In this document: positions 10,260-22,565 of the stretch, piece after piece | How the letters are laid out: each line of letters starts with the position of its first letter | How positions within the stretch are numbered: the first letter of the stretch is position 1 | From: Lepidostoma basale | Taxonomy: Eukaryota; Arthropoda; Insecta; Trichoptera; Lepidostomatidae | Reading direction: 5' to 3' | Length of the DNA stretch: 64,000 nt | Assembly (NCBI GenBank): GCA_022606425.2 | Contig: JAHDVF020000517.1 | Location: 310,001 to 374,000, forward strand | Translations under genes and position numbers: made by a program | The notes under the pieces: model-generated | What the model was told of the DNA's origin: nothing | Seen by the model: the letters and a program-made list of their open reading frames with translations, nothing else | The model's database searches: none

Positions 10260-12380
10260 TAAATGAAATGACGATTTGATTATTACCAAGGGAGTATAAA
10301 GCGTTTATATAAGTTTAATTAATACGAATGAAAACACGTCTGTTTTCTAAAAGTTTTATTATATATTATGGGATTGGGATATTTATAACTAACTGATTTA
10401 CAACTTCCATATCATTGATTTCTTAGCTGATTTAATCATGGCTCTATCACTTTTTGCGTTCCATTTACATCCTTATCTAAACAATTTCATATTTTTTTTC
10501 CATGTATCTTTATCGTTTCTTGAACAATAATGTAAAACTCCATATTAAATAATTAATATGAATTAAAATATCTGTTTTATAGAAATTTTATTATATATTA
10601 GGGGGTGACATGTTTTGCCTAGCAAAGGCTAATAAATGTCTATTTGTTACTAACATTTGGAAATCCATTTTCTAGGCGAAATGTTTTATCGGAATATCAT
10701 TCCGATAAAATATAATAATATTTCTAGAAAACAGACGTTCCATTTTATATTAATTATTTCCAAGGGTGTATAAAGCGTTTCCATACAATAGTTGTCGAGT
10801 AAAGAGAGATCATATCATTGGCTTTGAATTTCATTTCAACATATGTACATAATGAGGTTAAATTTGTTATGTTTTTAAGTAACAATAAGCATAAAACTAT
10901 TAAAGGTATTGGCCACTTGGTGAAGTATACATCGGTCGATATCTGACACAACAACACTTATAATTATTTAGATAATAACTCAAAAATATGAAAGAATAAA
11001 AAATCAAGCCTAGGATCGAAAACACGTTATCCAGATGAAATATTAAGCTTCCTATTCCCTCGACTTCAAATGGATTTATTACATCTTTGCTCTTTTACTC
11101 TATGGTATTTATTTCTCTTTGGTTTTGGCTCTACATCGAGAGGCTGCTTCATTTCCCTAAGAAATGCAAAATAAAACGAATAAACGATAGAACTCGAACA
11201 GATTTAAAGACAACTTTTTCACAATGAGAATACCGAATTTCCAGACGTCACGAATACTCCCCTGAATCTTAAAATAATTCCGCCTTCAGGAATTATAAAC
11301 CAAAGATGATAAAAGAAACGTAATTTGTTTCCTAATTAAGCAAAGCAAGATTTACTTCTCTATTAAAATGTAAATGTAAAATAATGCCCGGATAATACGC
11401 TCAATATTTTACGCCACGTTTTAAAATAACGTTCTGGCCAATACAGGGCGTTTATGCTAATTTTGTTATTAGTCATTATACAAATTATATTCCCGACGTA
11501 ATGTTGCCATTAAAGTAAGCTAAGCTGGTCTCAGCTGTAGCCTACAAGCGAGGGAAGATCTTAAGGCTTTTAAGGAAGCTGCAGTGAACCTAATCCGATA
11601 AGATTGAATCCTAAACGCCGGGTGGGTGTTTTTTAATGTAAACAAACTATACATTTGTGTTGAACTATGAATAGATGAATAGGTAAAATATTTAATTATC
11701 CACAGATTTACACCCAAATTTGTACCTTTAAGTTTTTTGCCGTACAAAAATAAAATTAACCGGCATATAAATGCTCTACGTTTGTAGAAAGGACAATAAA
11801 ATAATAAAAGAAATATGTTAAATACAATTAATAAAGGTTTAATTAAAAACGCGTAAAACTTCAGAAATACTTACATAAACTGGACCTGAATTGAAAAAAA
11901 TGCTTTTCAACTTTTTGAATTCTTCTAAGTTCTTTAACATTATTTTAATATTAAAACTTTCTTACAAATAAAATTGCGTAAAATATCCGAAATTACCTCA
12001 CTAAAAAGTGACAGTTCTTTAGTACTATTTTACTTTTTACGATTCACTTCATTCATGTTTCATTTCATGACATGTTTTCGCAATTCGTGAGTTGGCACGC
12101 GTGAAATGTGTGGCCATTATTTATTATTGGTGGATAATTTCATCATGTCGCACTTCCGTAATAGGGTGCGCGCGCAGCTCTCAATATTATCCTATACTAA
12201 ACGCGCCAAAATAAGTATTAATTTTGAAATCTTCCAATGTTTTATCTGTAACGTTTGCAACTGCAATGTTGATACGAAATGTGATATAAATCCAGGTATT
12301 GCAGGCAATATTGATGAAAATACTGTCGGTATTCTAGAAGTTTTGTTATATTGTATGGGTATGAAATATTACGCCAGCTA
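10260..12380. other. AT-rich stretch with hairpin-family fragments
   Basis: Fragments of the 'cgtctgttttctagaagttttattata / gacatgttt' family occur at about 10320-10375 and 10555-10760. A GC-richer unique block lies at 11215-11480. No gene seen. The 91-codon frame at 12106-12381 has no recognisable features. Confidence 0.5.
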
Positions 12381-12384
12381 GGTT

Positions 12385-12620
12385 CTCACTTCAATAAAAC
12401 GAAGAAAAATTGCATTCCCAGGGCATATGATGCGCAATCTGAAGTATCATTTATTGCAGTATATAATTGAGTGGAAGATCGAAAGAAGAAGAACGTGGGA
12501 TGCAGAATTGTGTCATGGCTGGAAAACAACAGACTTTGGAGTGCATTGCTGATCGTGGACAGCCCTATACACGAGGGACATTACCGAGAGTAGAAGACTA
12601 AAGCGAAGGCAGGTTAGGCG
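12385..12620 (+). mobile_element. Non-LTR retrotransposon C-terminal remnant
   Basis: One frame reads KRRKIAFLGHMMRNLKYHLL then QYIIEWKIERRRT before breaking. The LGH-[ML]-R...Y-LL...I-GKIEGRR pattern is the same protein region as in the minus-strand remnant at 19363-19700. Confidence 0.65.
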
Positions 12621-12834
12621 AAAAATTTCTCATTGGCAGTTTATGTCGTTATCCTGAAAGCGGAAAAAAGGTGCATTAATTTTTTTTTTACGAATAACTG
12701 TCAAATGAAAACCATATTCTTCTTCACTAATTTTAATCCAAGGGATTGGTTTGCAGTAAAGTGTAACATTTTTGCTGGTTCTTGGGATGCAACTTAGGCC
12801 TTTTAATGTGGTAGCTTACCGCTGCCTTCTAAAT

Positions 12835-13515
12835 TTGTATATAGTAGGTTATTTGAGCCCAATTACTATATACAACTGTTTAGCTATTGATTATCATGAC
12901 ATGTGATAGGTAGCTTATCTATAGTCAATTTATAACTAACTAACTAACTTACCATCACGCCGTCTCCCCGAAGGGGTAGGCAGAATGAATGGAACGCCAC
13001 ATTGTTCTGTCCTGACATACTTCTCGATTCCTCTACATTCATACATCTTGCAATGCACATACGTCGCTTTCTCCGACTCCTCACGTGACCGACATTTAAT
13101 ATTTAATTGATTTGATCGTGCCTCGTTTTTCTTTACCATTCTATCTTCACCACATTCATTTCTTATACTTGCATTTGACAGTCTATCATATACAGATTTG
13201 CCACACATTCGTCTTAGAGATCTCATTTCTACTGCATTTATTCTACTTTCATCCTTCTTTTGCCAGTTCCATGCTTCACTTCCATACATAAGGGTCGGCA
13301 CAAGAACACCATTATGCACGCCATCTTAGCTTTTTAAGGTAGGCTTTTTTTGCGATGACAATTTAGGGTGCAACTTTTTTTTTTTTTTTTTGTCATTTTA
13401 TTGTCACGTGAATTCTTTACCAGATCAAATACAGTATGAGAATCACACTGCCATCGCCGGAAATCGAACCCGGGTATTTCTGCGTGGCGTAAAGCTTTTG
13501 CTACTACCACGAAGT
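12835..13515 (-). mobile_element. tRNA-derived SINE split by a retrotransposon insertion
   Basis: Minus-strand SINE: the tRNA-like head with B box (gggttcgatttcc) is at about 13440-13515, and the tail part (acctatcacatgtcatga) is at 12835-12937. The two halves are separated by the TTAG-tailed non-LTR fragment at 12940-13320 and a poly-T-rich stretch. Bases at the junctions (gtcaatttat and gtcattttat) look like a roughly 10-base target duplication. Confidence 0.65.
12940..13320 (-). mobile_element. Non-LTR retrotransposon 3' end (TTAG-tailed family), inserted in a SINE
   Basis: Minus-strand frame HNGVLVPTLMYGSEAWNWQK, then INAVEMRSLRRMCGKSVYDR, in-frame from 13319 with a small internal rearrangement (NECGEDRMVKK joins two parts, losing the segment between). 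It ends with the family tail, seen on the plus strand as taactaactaacta at 12932-12950. Confidence 0.8.
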
Positions 13516-14099
13516 TTGTACATATATTATTTGTAAAATTGATTTATTTTCTTTATGTTTTTTTTGTTAGAAAGTATCGTGTCCAAATACATCTACGGAC
13601 AACAAAATAATATTAACTCTTACTTATGATTAATATGTTAGAATAATTCGTATTGTTATCGCTGTCACACGTTGGATACTAATTCCGCTTGCTTGCTGCT
13701 GAAGGATATGGACAAGTCGATGTGAATTATTAATGCCGAAATGACCCAAGCTGTCCTATTTCGTGGTAAGAGTGACACAGTTCACGGCATCGCTCGGCCC
13801 ATGAAATAGCTTGTGACATAGGTATAATTAAAAGCGACGAGGTAGATATTGATAAAGAGACATACAATGAGTGACAGTTAAAACCCTTATGTACGTAAAG
13901 TTATTTATTGTTTCTTAAACAATGATGTAAAACTACATATTAAATAATTAATACGAAGAAAACGTCTGTTTTCTAGAAGTTTTATTATATTTTATGTGAA
14001 TGTCATGTTTCGTCTGCCTTTTTTCGTCCGTTTTTTTTCGTATTAATTATTGAATGTAAAATTTATAAAGGCCAGAATAATCGTGTAAATATAATGACG

Positions 14100-14716
14100 A
14101 ATCTGATCCTCGGCGGTGCTATAGAGATTGACAATCAGCTAATAGAAGAAGTCAAAGAATACAAATATCTCGGCCACAAAATCTTGCTTTCCAGAGACAA
14201 TCAGACTGCTGAGCTTCAGAGAAGAATCAGTATTGGGTGGGCGGCATATGGCAATCTGAAGAATGTATGATCAATGCGTACTACCAGTACTGGCATATGG
14301 AGCAGAAACGCTAACCCTCACCATATCGACCATAAGGAGACTCCGTGTAGCACAGAGGAAATACGAAAGAGTCATGCTACACGTAAGACTATCAGACCGG
14401 ATAAGAAATACTGAAATACGTAGAAGGTCGGGAGTAACAGATGTCGTCGCAAGGGTAGCGAAGCTTAAATGGTCATTTGCGGGACATGTTGCCAGATTGT
14501 TAGACGATAGTAGACCAGAAGGGTGGTAGAGTGGAGACCCCGCGAAAACAAACGAAACAGAGGGAGACCCCCCACACGATGGTCCGATGACATTACAAGA
14601 ATTGCTGGCGATTGGATGCAAAAGGCACAAGACAGGGATACGTGGATAAGTATGGGGGAGGTCTATGTCCAGCAGTGAACGATAACGGCTGTCTAAGTAA
14701 GTAAGTAAGTAAGTAA
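14100..14716 (+). mobile_element. Non-LTR retrotransposon remnant (AAGT-tailed, RTE-like)
   Basis: Starts within the reverse transcriptase C-terminal region (GGAIEIDNQLIEEVKEYKYL, GHKILL), shifts frame near 14268, then reads YDQCVLPVLAYGAETLTLT and RRLRVAQRKYERVMLHVRLS up to a stop at 14527. The 3' end is 'gtatgggggaggtctatgtc' followed by (AAGT)n at 14695-14716. At least two disabling changes. Confidence 0.85.
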
Positions 14717-14719
14717 AGA

Positions 14720-16600
14720 ATAATCGTGTAATATTTTGCGTGTATGACAGTGGAAAAATACGAGAAACTTGAGAAGCATTCGTTCTGCCTACCCTTTCGG
14801 ATAAACGGCGTGATACGTTGTTGTTGAGCATAATCTCTATATATATTGAAATGTCAGTGTGCGTCCCCGATATGGTAGTAAATTTGCGTAGGTCAAAGTG
14901 AAATAAAACAATTTCATTTATGTACTGAAAGCATGTCTATTTTCATTCGTAACCTAAATAACATTACACATGTATAGGAACATCTACATTTGACATTTGG
15001 TTTCGTTATAATCCTTGACATCTTTTTACCTTAACCTTTTACAAAATACAGCTTCCGGTCCAAACAGATGTTTTCTCATCAAAACATGTTTCAAACTTAT
15101 TTCTTATATTGTGTGTACTTGAATATAAGAATAAATATTATGACTATATACAAACAAAATTGAATTGGTTGGTCGAATTTGTATGAATAGAAGACGATGT
15201 AATTCTTTCGGCTTTGAAAATATTTTGTATAATACATTGCCTTTGCTTGAAAAATATTTAAGTTAAGCACATAAAATATTTAATACACAGTACACGATAA
15301 CAGAAAAACCATTTTTTGTGATTTCTAATCTAGATAAAAAAAAATAAACAGAAAAGTGAACAGATTTATTACAAACTTCTATTCTTTATTGCAAGATGAT
15401 CCTGAGGGGTAGTAGAGCTTCAATGATGATTCACCGAGATATATGCCTCTATAAAATGTCGTAATGTGTCACATTGAAATGACACCAACAACACTTCTTC
15501 CAAGTCCAACTCTGTAGCGTTCACGAGTGGTCTCTTAAACCCCGCGAATCCCGGGAAATGTGACCACTGACATTACCATCAGTGTCACAACAAATAGAGA
15601 GTGGAGGAATGGCGAATTTCCAGTGCCATAAAACTGGATTCACCAAGCTAAGAATAGGTAGCCCCAACAGAAAATTTTCCAGAGAAGCATGGGGAATACA
15701 TTTTGGATATCATTCCCCTATTAATCACTATGAAGAAGAATCAAGCTATGTGAGGTGAAAGGCAACGTCGGGGGTCATGGCATGATACCAGTAGTAGAAG
15801 AAAGCAAGCTTAAATAAAAACACCATAAAATTTAGAAAGCTAATTTAAAATAAAATATCGCATGTAATGAGTGATGCAGTAGCAGAAAAATTATATTTAT
15901 ATGTTAATGATACATGTACAATGAGTTATGTACATGAAATTTTATTAAACAAATATTCACTTTTTATTTTTTCATTATTTACTTAAATCACCATATGAAA
16001 TCGTTGTGTCTTTCGGTCATTAAAATTTTCGATAACTGTTTTAGTTTTATAATTAAATAACAAAAATGTAATTAGTACGGTTTTCTTAAAGAGCTCAAAT
16101 ATAGTGTAGTGAATTTTATATTGAATTAATTTAAAAAAAATGGAGACGAATTTATTTATATCTTACATAAGGTTTGATATATTTTTATGCGTTATTATTT
16201 AAAATATATATATACAGCCATGTTCACTTGGAAAACGAAAAATATACTCATATAGTTTCTGTTTGCGTATTGATCGTTTCTGGAAAGCAAACAGGTCGAG
16301 TGAAATTGTTTGTTTCAAAAATAAGATCATAAATCTCGTTTTATCGCACTTCCCCACTAGATATCGTTCAATTGTTTCGTGTGAATAAGTAAGTAGGATT
16401 TTTAATATAATGCTTTTTTTCTATTTATATTTTATATATAGTCTATTTAAGCAGCTTTACCTAGATTATCTCTATAATATGTACATTTATTTGACTAAAT
16501 TACAATCCAAACATTCATATTAAATTTATTTGATTATAATTGTATTGATTTTATGGCTATTCTGATTCATTGCACATATAATTGTAATTGTTAAAATTTC
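14720..16600. other. AT-rich stretch, no recognised gene
   Basis: Mostly low-complexity AT. A GC-richer patch at 15390-15790 has no readable frame and no recognised repeat ends. Confidence 0.5.
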
Positions 16601-16609
16601 AATTAATAA

Positions 16610-17172
16610 ATATAAAGCATTTTTGTTTTTTGAATGTATACAAATACTTGTAGACAAATACTGGATTTTACCCATTGCGGGCTATCATTTTTAATGATTA
16701 ATTGTATCTCAATAGAGGCGAAGATGTAAATTGTTTTTGGAAACAGAATATGGTAGTCGAGGAGTTTACAGGACTTATGACCTGTCATTTGTTGGGTTAA
16801 GCAATCACTTTATGTTAACAACAATCCCCATTCCGCCTTTAATAAATTATTAATAAATGAATGCATAAATAAAGACTTCCTGCTTAATGCTGACACATAT
16901 TCTTAATAGATGGAGCTAGTGTAGATTGACCTAAAAATGTGAAGTGTGTTTCAACATAGTAGCATATACTCGTATACATCTTTCAAAAAAATTGTCAGAC
17001 GTGGTGGTCGTAATAAGGACGGAATGGGGAATACTGTTAACATAAAGTGATCACTTAACCCAGCCAATGACAGGTCATAAGTCCTGTAAACGCTTCGACC
17101 ACCATATTCTGTTTCCAAAAACAATTTACATCTTCGTCTCTATTGAGATACAATTAATCCTTAAATATTAAC
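16610..17172. repeat. Large palindromic element (copy 2, both arms)
   Basis: The left arm (about 16680-16840: attgtatctcaatagaggcg, tttttggaaacagaatatgg, cttatgacctgtcatttgtt) is the reverse complement of the right arm (about 17020-17165). Arms are about 150 bases with scattered differences; the spacer is about 180 bases. Further copies are at 325-575 (one arm) and 34565-35000. The Met-Thr-Gly-His frames seen inside arms are by-products. Confidence 0.8.
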
Positions 17173-17281
17173 ATATATTAAGCACTCTGTATTTGGCAAT
17201 TAAAATTTAAACAAACTGGTTTCTCTTGTACCCAGTTTCATCAGGGCAATTTAAGAACTAAATAACAACATAGTTTTACAT

Positions 17282-17565
17282 CATAGGTTCTCAACCGGAG
17301 TAGTACTGCCCATAGAGGGCGCTGGAGGCATCCATGGGGGCGGTAGAGGGCCTGGTATTGTTATCTTATTCGGATTGGTATTGTTGGTAAGCAAAGACAC
17401 GATTCCCGCAATCAATGTTTTAACAAAAAGTCTATAATGACTTGTTACAGATTTTGTAAATTTTAATTATTTTTTTTGACTATGTTATAATTGTGGGAGA
17501 GGGGGCGTTGGAAATCGTTTCTGTTGTAAGGGGGTCGGTGGTCCAGAACAGGTTGGGAACCTATG
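17282..17565. mobile_element. hAT-like MITE
   Basis: Terminal inverted repeats cataggttctcaacc and ggttgggaacctatg bound 284 bases without a coding frame. Flanking 8-mers ttttacat (17274-17281) and attcacat (17566-17573) agree at 6 of 8 positions, as expected for an old 8-base hAT target duplication. It sits in a hairpin-family fragment (tcatcagggcaatttaagaac just to the left). Confidence 0.65.
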
Positions 17566-17579
17566 ATTCACATGAATAT

Positions 17580-18890
17580 ATAGACGGCGGTGGAGTGAGA
17601 GAGGGCAAGAGTCTTTAAAATAGCAAATTACTATGAAATTGACAATATAAATAATAATTTAAACATACGAGTATTAGATAGGTAGGTGTATGAAATTCAG
17701 TATGATTTAATAATAATACAAACGACCACAACAAATGCAAGGGAATACCGGCTTAAATAGAATTGAACTGAAACAAATTAATGGTACGATTGAAGGATAA
17801 GTTAACGAAAAAAAGTTTGTCACAAAATATTATATCATAATTTTGACTGACTCAATTTATTTACAACGATATAAATATATCTCTTAAGGACCATAAAGAA
17901 GCTAAGACCGTTAATTGTGTGAAATGAATTAAGAGGTTATAAAGATAATTTATTAAGGTAATTATTTTACATTATAAAAATATAAGATACCAGTTGGAAG
18001 TTAGTAAAAGAAACTGACGTTTTCAACGGAAAAATCAAAGAATCTCAAAATCAAATTTTAATAGTCCCTCAACAATGTAAACACATGAAACTTAAGTTTA
18101 AAAGCTATTTGCATTATTTTTATGCTAAATCCGAATTGCTGGTTTACATATATATTTATGAATATTAAACAATACATTTAAATGTACATGCTTGTATTTA
18201 TGTACACCATTTTGTAAATTTATTATATTATAATATTTACATAAATATTAATCATTTATTGAACAGAGACAATATTTACGCTTTTGTATTAAGTATTTCT
18301 CTTTAAAAAAATTAAGGAATATGTTTTATGAATATCATTTATGTAATTGGAAACCATTTTATCTGTCTACAATTGGAATTTTCATATGAACCATCCACTT
18401 TGTAGTTAGACATTTTAAATTTATAAGTATATGAAATAAGTATTCAAATACGGTTAAAATACAAACGATTTATTTGGTTTTATATACTTATAAATTAACA
18501 TAAAATGCGCTTTTTAAAACAAAAGATGGATAACAACAAAAGTTTACGAAATGTGTAAATAAAGAATCTAATGAAATAATATACATACATCCATCGTTTA
18601 CATTGATTGTTAAAGTACTTAATTTAACATGTTTTATTTATTTATTTCAAATAAGTTTCGAATCCTTAGAAATATAATTTATCCACAACATTGAGTTCTG
18701 CCCTAAATGGGCAACTTTGATATGTGTTAATTGCTTTGATTCACAACGAATATTTCGTTCTTAAATATTGTTCCACGATTCTTAATATATAAAAAAAAAC
18801 TCTAAGCATACGTATATACAATACACTCTTAGTCTTGATATTTCAATGGGATATTAAACTTCTTCTAAGTACTTGAAATGATTTTAATAT
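17580..18890. other. AT-rich stretch, no recognised gene
   Basis: Low-complexity AT with no recognised repeat or coding frame. Confidence 0.55.
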
Positions 18891-18894
18891 TCTA

Positions 18895-19262
18895 TTGATC
18901 TGGGTGGGACTCGAATGACTCGAATGACAACAGTGTGACATATCCTGCTGGAAGGTATGTACCTTTTAAATTGCTGTGAAACGCCATCAAGCATGGTAAC
19001 AGCAAGACTTTCAGTAAGTCCGACTCCCTGGCGTCTTAGACGGGTCCTCGTGATCACTAATCTTACCATCTGGGTCATAGTAGACAGGAAGAGGGCGTTG
19101 AGTGTATCTTCAGCGCCAAAAAATACAGCTACATCTGCTAGCTTCGGAAAGTTAACCCCTACAGAAAATCCCTGGAGATGACAACGGGAAACTGCTCCAG
19201 TAACACTTCCCCGGAAATCACAACAGTGAATGCCAGAGTCTGAGGGATCTAACACTGCACTC
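18895..19262 (-). other. GC-richer block with a 123-codon open frame, unidentified
   Basis: The minus-strand frame at 18884-19255 stays open through a compositionally distinct block and reads VFFGAEDTLNALFLSTMTQM, then VRLVITRTRLRRQGVGLTES. I do not recognise it. It may be the coding part of a retroelement next to the non-LTR remnant at 19363-19700 on the same strand, or it may be open by chance. Confidence 0.3.
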
Positions 19263-19362
19263 TAAGAGAAATATTGATCCGATAAATATGATCGAATGCA
19301 CAATGTTTTATTTTTAGCTATATAATAATTTTGAGATTACATCTTCACCTTAAAGTGCCCTG

Positions 19363-19700
19363 TCAGGTCCCCCTGACGTTGGCGATCACTCTGGTAAACT
19401 CTTCACTATCCTGCGCTGTCCGGAATAGCTCCTCCACAGTTCCGATTCCCGTCCATTCCCTCACATTGCGTAGCCAAGAGATCTGCCTTCTCCCTGCCCC
19501 CCTGCGGCCCTCTATTTTTCCCTTCAAAATTAGATGCAGCAGGCGATATTTTTCTCCTCGTAGAACGTGACCCAGATATGAAATCTTGCGGACTTTGATC
19601 AATGTCAGCAGCTCTCTATTTACTCCTGCACGATTCAGCACTTCTGTGTTCGTCACTCTGTCTGTCCATGGGATCCTGAACATTCTTCGGTGAAGCTACA
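19363..19700 (-). mobile_element. Non-LTR retrotransposon C-terminal remnant
   Basis: Open frame on the minus strand: FRIPWTDRVTNTEVLNRAGV, then KVRKISYLGHVLRGEKY, KGKIEGRRGAGRRQISWLRN, ending EEFTRVIANVRGT and a stop. This is the post-RT C-terminus common in insect RTE-like elements. It lies just beyond the 3' end of the Ig gene, on the same strand. Confidence 0.8.
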
Positions 19701-19957
19701 TTTCAAATGCCTCTAACCGGTTCATTGTATTTACTTTATTGAGATTACATAGTTTTAATTTTTTCTGGTTCATTTATACACTGTTATAACATCTAAATAT
19801 AATGAATATACAGGTTACAAAACAAAGCGGAGATATGTTATTTGCACATTATACCAGATTTAATATTTCAATAACAATACACAAACACAGTACAATAATT
19901 TAAACGTTAAAATCTATAGCTTTACTTAACATATACGCTTTTAATATTACAAAATAA

Positions 19958-19963
19958 TTTATT
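19958..19963 (-). promoter_or_regulatory. Candidate polyadenylation signal AATAAA
   Basis: AATAAA on the minus strand, 18 bases past the TAA stop of the Ig gene. Such a short 3' UTR is unusual. Other AATAAA copies exist further downstream on this strand (for example near 19735), so the true 3' end is undecided. Confidence 0.3.
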
Positions 19964-19980
19964 GCTTGTAAAATATTATC

Positions 19981-20096
19981 TTATATTATAAAAATTACTA
20001 AACAAAGTATAAGAAACATGGAAGCTTGAGAGGTGTATGAAATATTAGAATCATAATCTTCTTCATCCATTTCTTTCGTCCCTCTTAGTTTGAGAT
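19981..20096 (-). CDS. Terminal exon of DIP/lachesin-family Ig protein (GPI-signal tail)
   Basis: Last coding exon of the minus-strand Ig gene. A good acceptor (tgttcatttcag) is followed by AT, which completes a codon begun by the final G of exon 21968-22036. The frame runs 38 codons to TAA at 19981-19983. The peptide begins DLKLRGTKEMDEEDYDSN, a polar acidic stretch holding an N-I-S glycosylation sequon. It ends in about 14 hydrophobic residues (SMFLILCLVIFII) directly at the stop. A hydrophobic C-terminus with no cytoplasmic tail, preceded by small residues (SYTSQAS), is what a GPI-attachment signal looks like, and DIP/lachesin proteins are GPI-anchored. The exon is inferred from phase, acceptor and tail rather than Ig homology. 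A transmembrane end without a tail is the alternative. Confidence 0.83.
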
Positions 20097-21967
20097 CTGA
20101 AATGAACAACGGGTTTTTAAAACAACAGAAGAGAAAAAATAAAAGCAAGTGCGCAAGATGATTAAACTAGCGGTTTTTCCAGAGCGAAATTATTCTCACT
20201 CACTTCGTGTCCATTTTTTTACAATATAAAAATGTTTTCTGAGATTGTTCATTTTATAAATGATCTAAATATTATGTATAATCTATTTCCTCGCAAAAAT
20301 ATTTGATTCAAAAGTAATTGTGGATATCTATAATAGAATAATGTTTTATTGTTATTTTAACATTATCAATATACGTATGTGAGTTTATAGATCTTTTTGT
20401 TTCGAACGTTTTCGAATTTTAGGAATTTTTCAATTATTAGGAAAACAATCATACATATATTTGAATTGAAACCACAGTATTTTTGAAATCTCATTACGTT
20501 ATTATGTGAAGAATAATGTATTGGGAATTTTCATGTATAAAATTATTTTATTATTTAACATATTTTTATTATTTTGATATCTCGAAGTTTTTACTATTCT
20601 CCTGGAGAACCTTCAAAACATTTAAATTCACAAAGAAATATGGGTCATTAATTATCACTTTATAGTTTGGCATATCAACATTTAATATTTTTCTGTTTTA
20701 AGACACAAAATAAGAATTTTGTAGATATTAATATTCGATCTGATTTGAAAAGGATAATATTTTCTGCTAAATTCGCCATAACTTTGTGTTTTGGATGTTA
20801 AATGTTTCTTTTTATGCATACTTTGTAAACAACCCACACTTTATAAAAAAAATATAAATTAAAAACCAAACATGTTTTGGACCCACAAGCCCTTGTGATA
20901 TGAATGCATCAGTGATATGAATAAAAATAAAAATATAAAATATGTATATATTTTTTCATGAATGTGGTCAGTTTTGACAGATATTAAAATGATTTATTTC
21001 GAAGAGTTTATGCTTTTGTTAAAGCAAATATTGTGAATAAATTTTAAATTTAAAATAAAAATTTAAGTTCTTATACGGGTCCAGGTATTATCTAACAACA
21101 ATGGATATAAATCAAATATGGGACTTGACGTTACATTTATTTGCTTTTTATATTATTTTCTTAAAAATTATTAAATTTTTTTAAAATTTCGAGATTGTTC
21201 AATATTATATTTCTATTATTACCATGTAACATTTCAACCCCATTATCTTTTTTAAATAAAAAAAAACCATCTCATTGAAAAATGAGATGGTTTGCAATTC
21301 AGAAAAGTTATTATTAGAGATATTATAATACAATATTTTATTTTTGTTTTTATCAAAGTTTTGTCAAACGAGTCTATAAGTTGGAAGGAGCATTCACCAC
21401 GTTTAACATTGTTCCTAACAACATTAAAAAAAAATATTAAAAAAAAATTCTTCACTACATGTGTCGTAGGTGATCACAAAGAAACTGTTAGATATATTTA
21501 CTTCTAATGATGAAGTTCATCTCCGAACACGTCGTATAAAATATTTTTATTGAAATTAAAGTATAAAAAGGGGATATTAACAGTCTTATATGAATTCACC
21601 TTCTAAATCAACAATGGAATTTCTCAGTATTACTACTTCTATATCTAAAATAAATAGGACATAATGCTATTCGCCAAACTTTAAAAAAAGAAACATTTCC
21701 ACCTAAATGGAAACGTAATTTTAATTTTTACATTTAACATAAATCGTTTATAATAATACACTTAAAAGAAAAAAAAAACAGGATTTGACTAAAAAACTTT
21801 CCAAGTAAAATAACTTTATCACGGTGAATGAGGTTTGATATTAAAAAATAAATAAATACATACAAAATTTTAGAAAGTAACTGTAAATTGGCGTTTCTTT
21901 TAGAGTAAAAGTATAAAATATTACTTGAAACGAATGCAGTATTCATTAAAAATATCATTAAATCTAC
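20097..21967 (-). other. Intron between linker exon and terminal exon
   Basis: AT-rich intron of 1871 bases with GT at 21967 and AG at 20097. It contains an 18-base hairpin-like stretch near 21266-21295 (ccatctcatt...aatgagatgg) and otherwise only low-complexity AT sequence. I see no gene in it. Confidence 0.75.
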
Positions 21968-22036
21968 CTTGAGATCCGACAAGTCCGCTGCCAATGTCGT
22001 TTGATTCCAAGGCGTTTGATGTCTTCCGATGTTTTC
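21968..22036 (-). CDS. Linker exon 2 of DIP/lachesin-family Ig protein
   Basis: A 69-base exon, phase 1 at both ends. The acceptor tttgttaatttcag and donor G|GTAGAT bound the frame GKHRKTSNALESNDIGSG, followed by LVGSQ. It lies between Ig3 and the membrane-anchor exon, so it encodes part of the extracellular stalk. The peptide is basic, then Ser/Asn/Gly-rich, and has no recognised domain. Because the length is a multiple of three and both ends are phase 1, skipping it keeps the frame. Support comes from clean splice sites, phase agreement with both neighbours and the absence of stops. Confidence 0.82.
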
Positions 22037-22565
22037 CTGAAATTAACAAAATTATTTTTTGGGCCAGCGAAGCGAGGAATCGCTGAAAGAGAAATGGAAC
22101 TCGGAAACTTTGATTCAACATCTACAACTCTTTGAAGATTCTAAATGTAATATTTTCACAATGAGACTGGAAACAATCTATGTCAATAAACTACGGCTGT
22201 TGGCTTAATATATAATAGTTCCGAGAATTATTCACATCATCGTTTTTAGAAGTCTATAATTTAATTAGTTTCAATAGTCATGCTTTCTTATTTGTGGAAT
22301 ACCATTACCATCATTATTCATATTCACAATCAAATCGTATGGCATGCATACCTCATACATACTTAACACCAGAACGTGTAGTTTACACATAGCACAGCAT
22401 CGTCAGTATACAAGATACAGCTTACTTACACTCCGTTCATTTTAGCACCTGCATTCATCCCTTTAAGCACTTTCAAAGTTTTTATTTACTCTTCATATTT
22501 TGAACAACTCTTATAAACCTGTGCATGTATATATCTCTTTAAATATAATTAGTTTTCAAATATAC

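Noticed and set aside
16603..16788. Frames starting Met-Thr-Gly-His-Lys-Ser-Cys-Lys here and at 34906-35163
   Set aside because: Similarity to each other comes from both lying in arms of the same palindromic repeat. No coding constraint visible.
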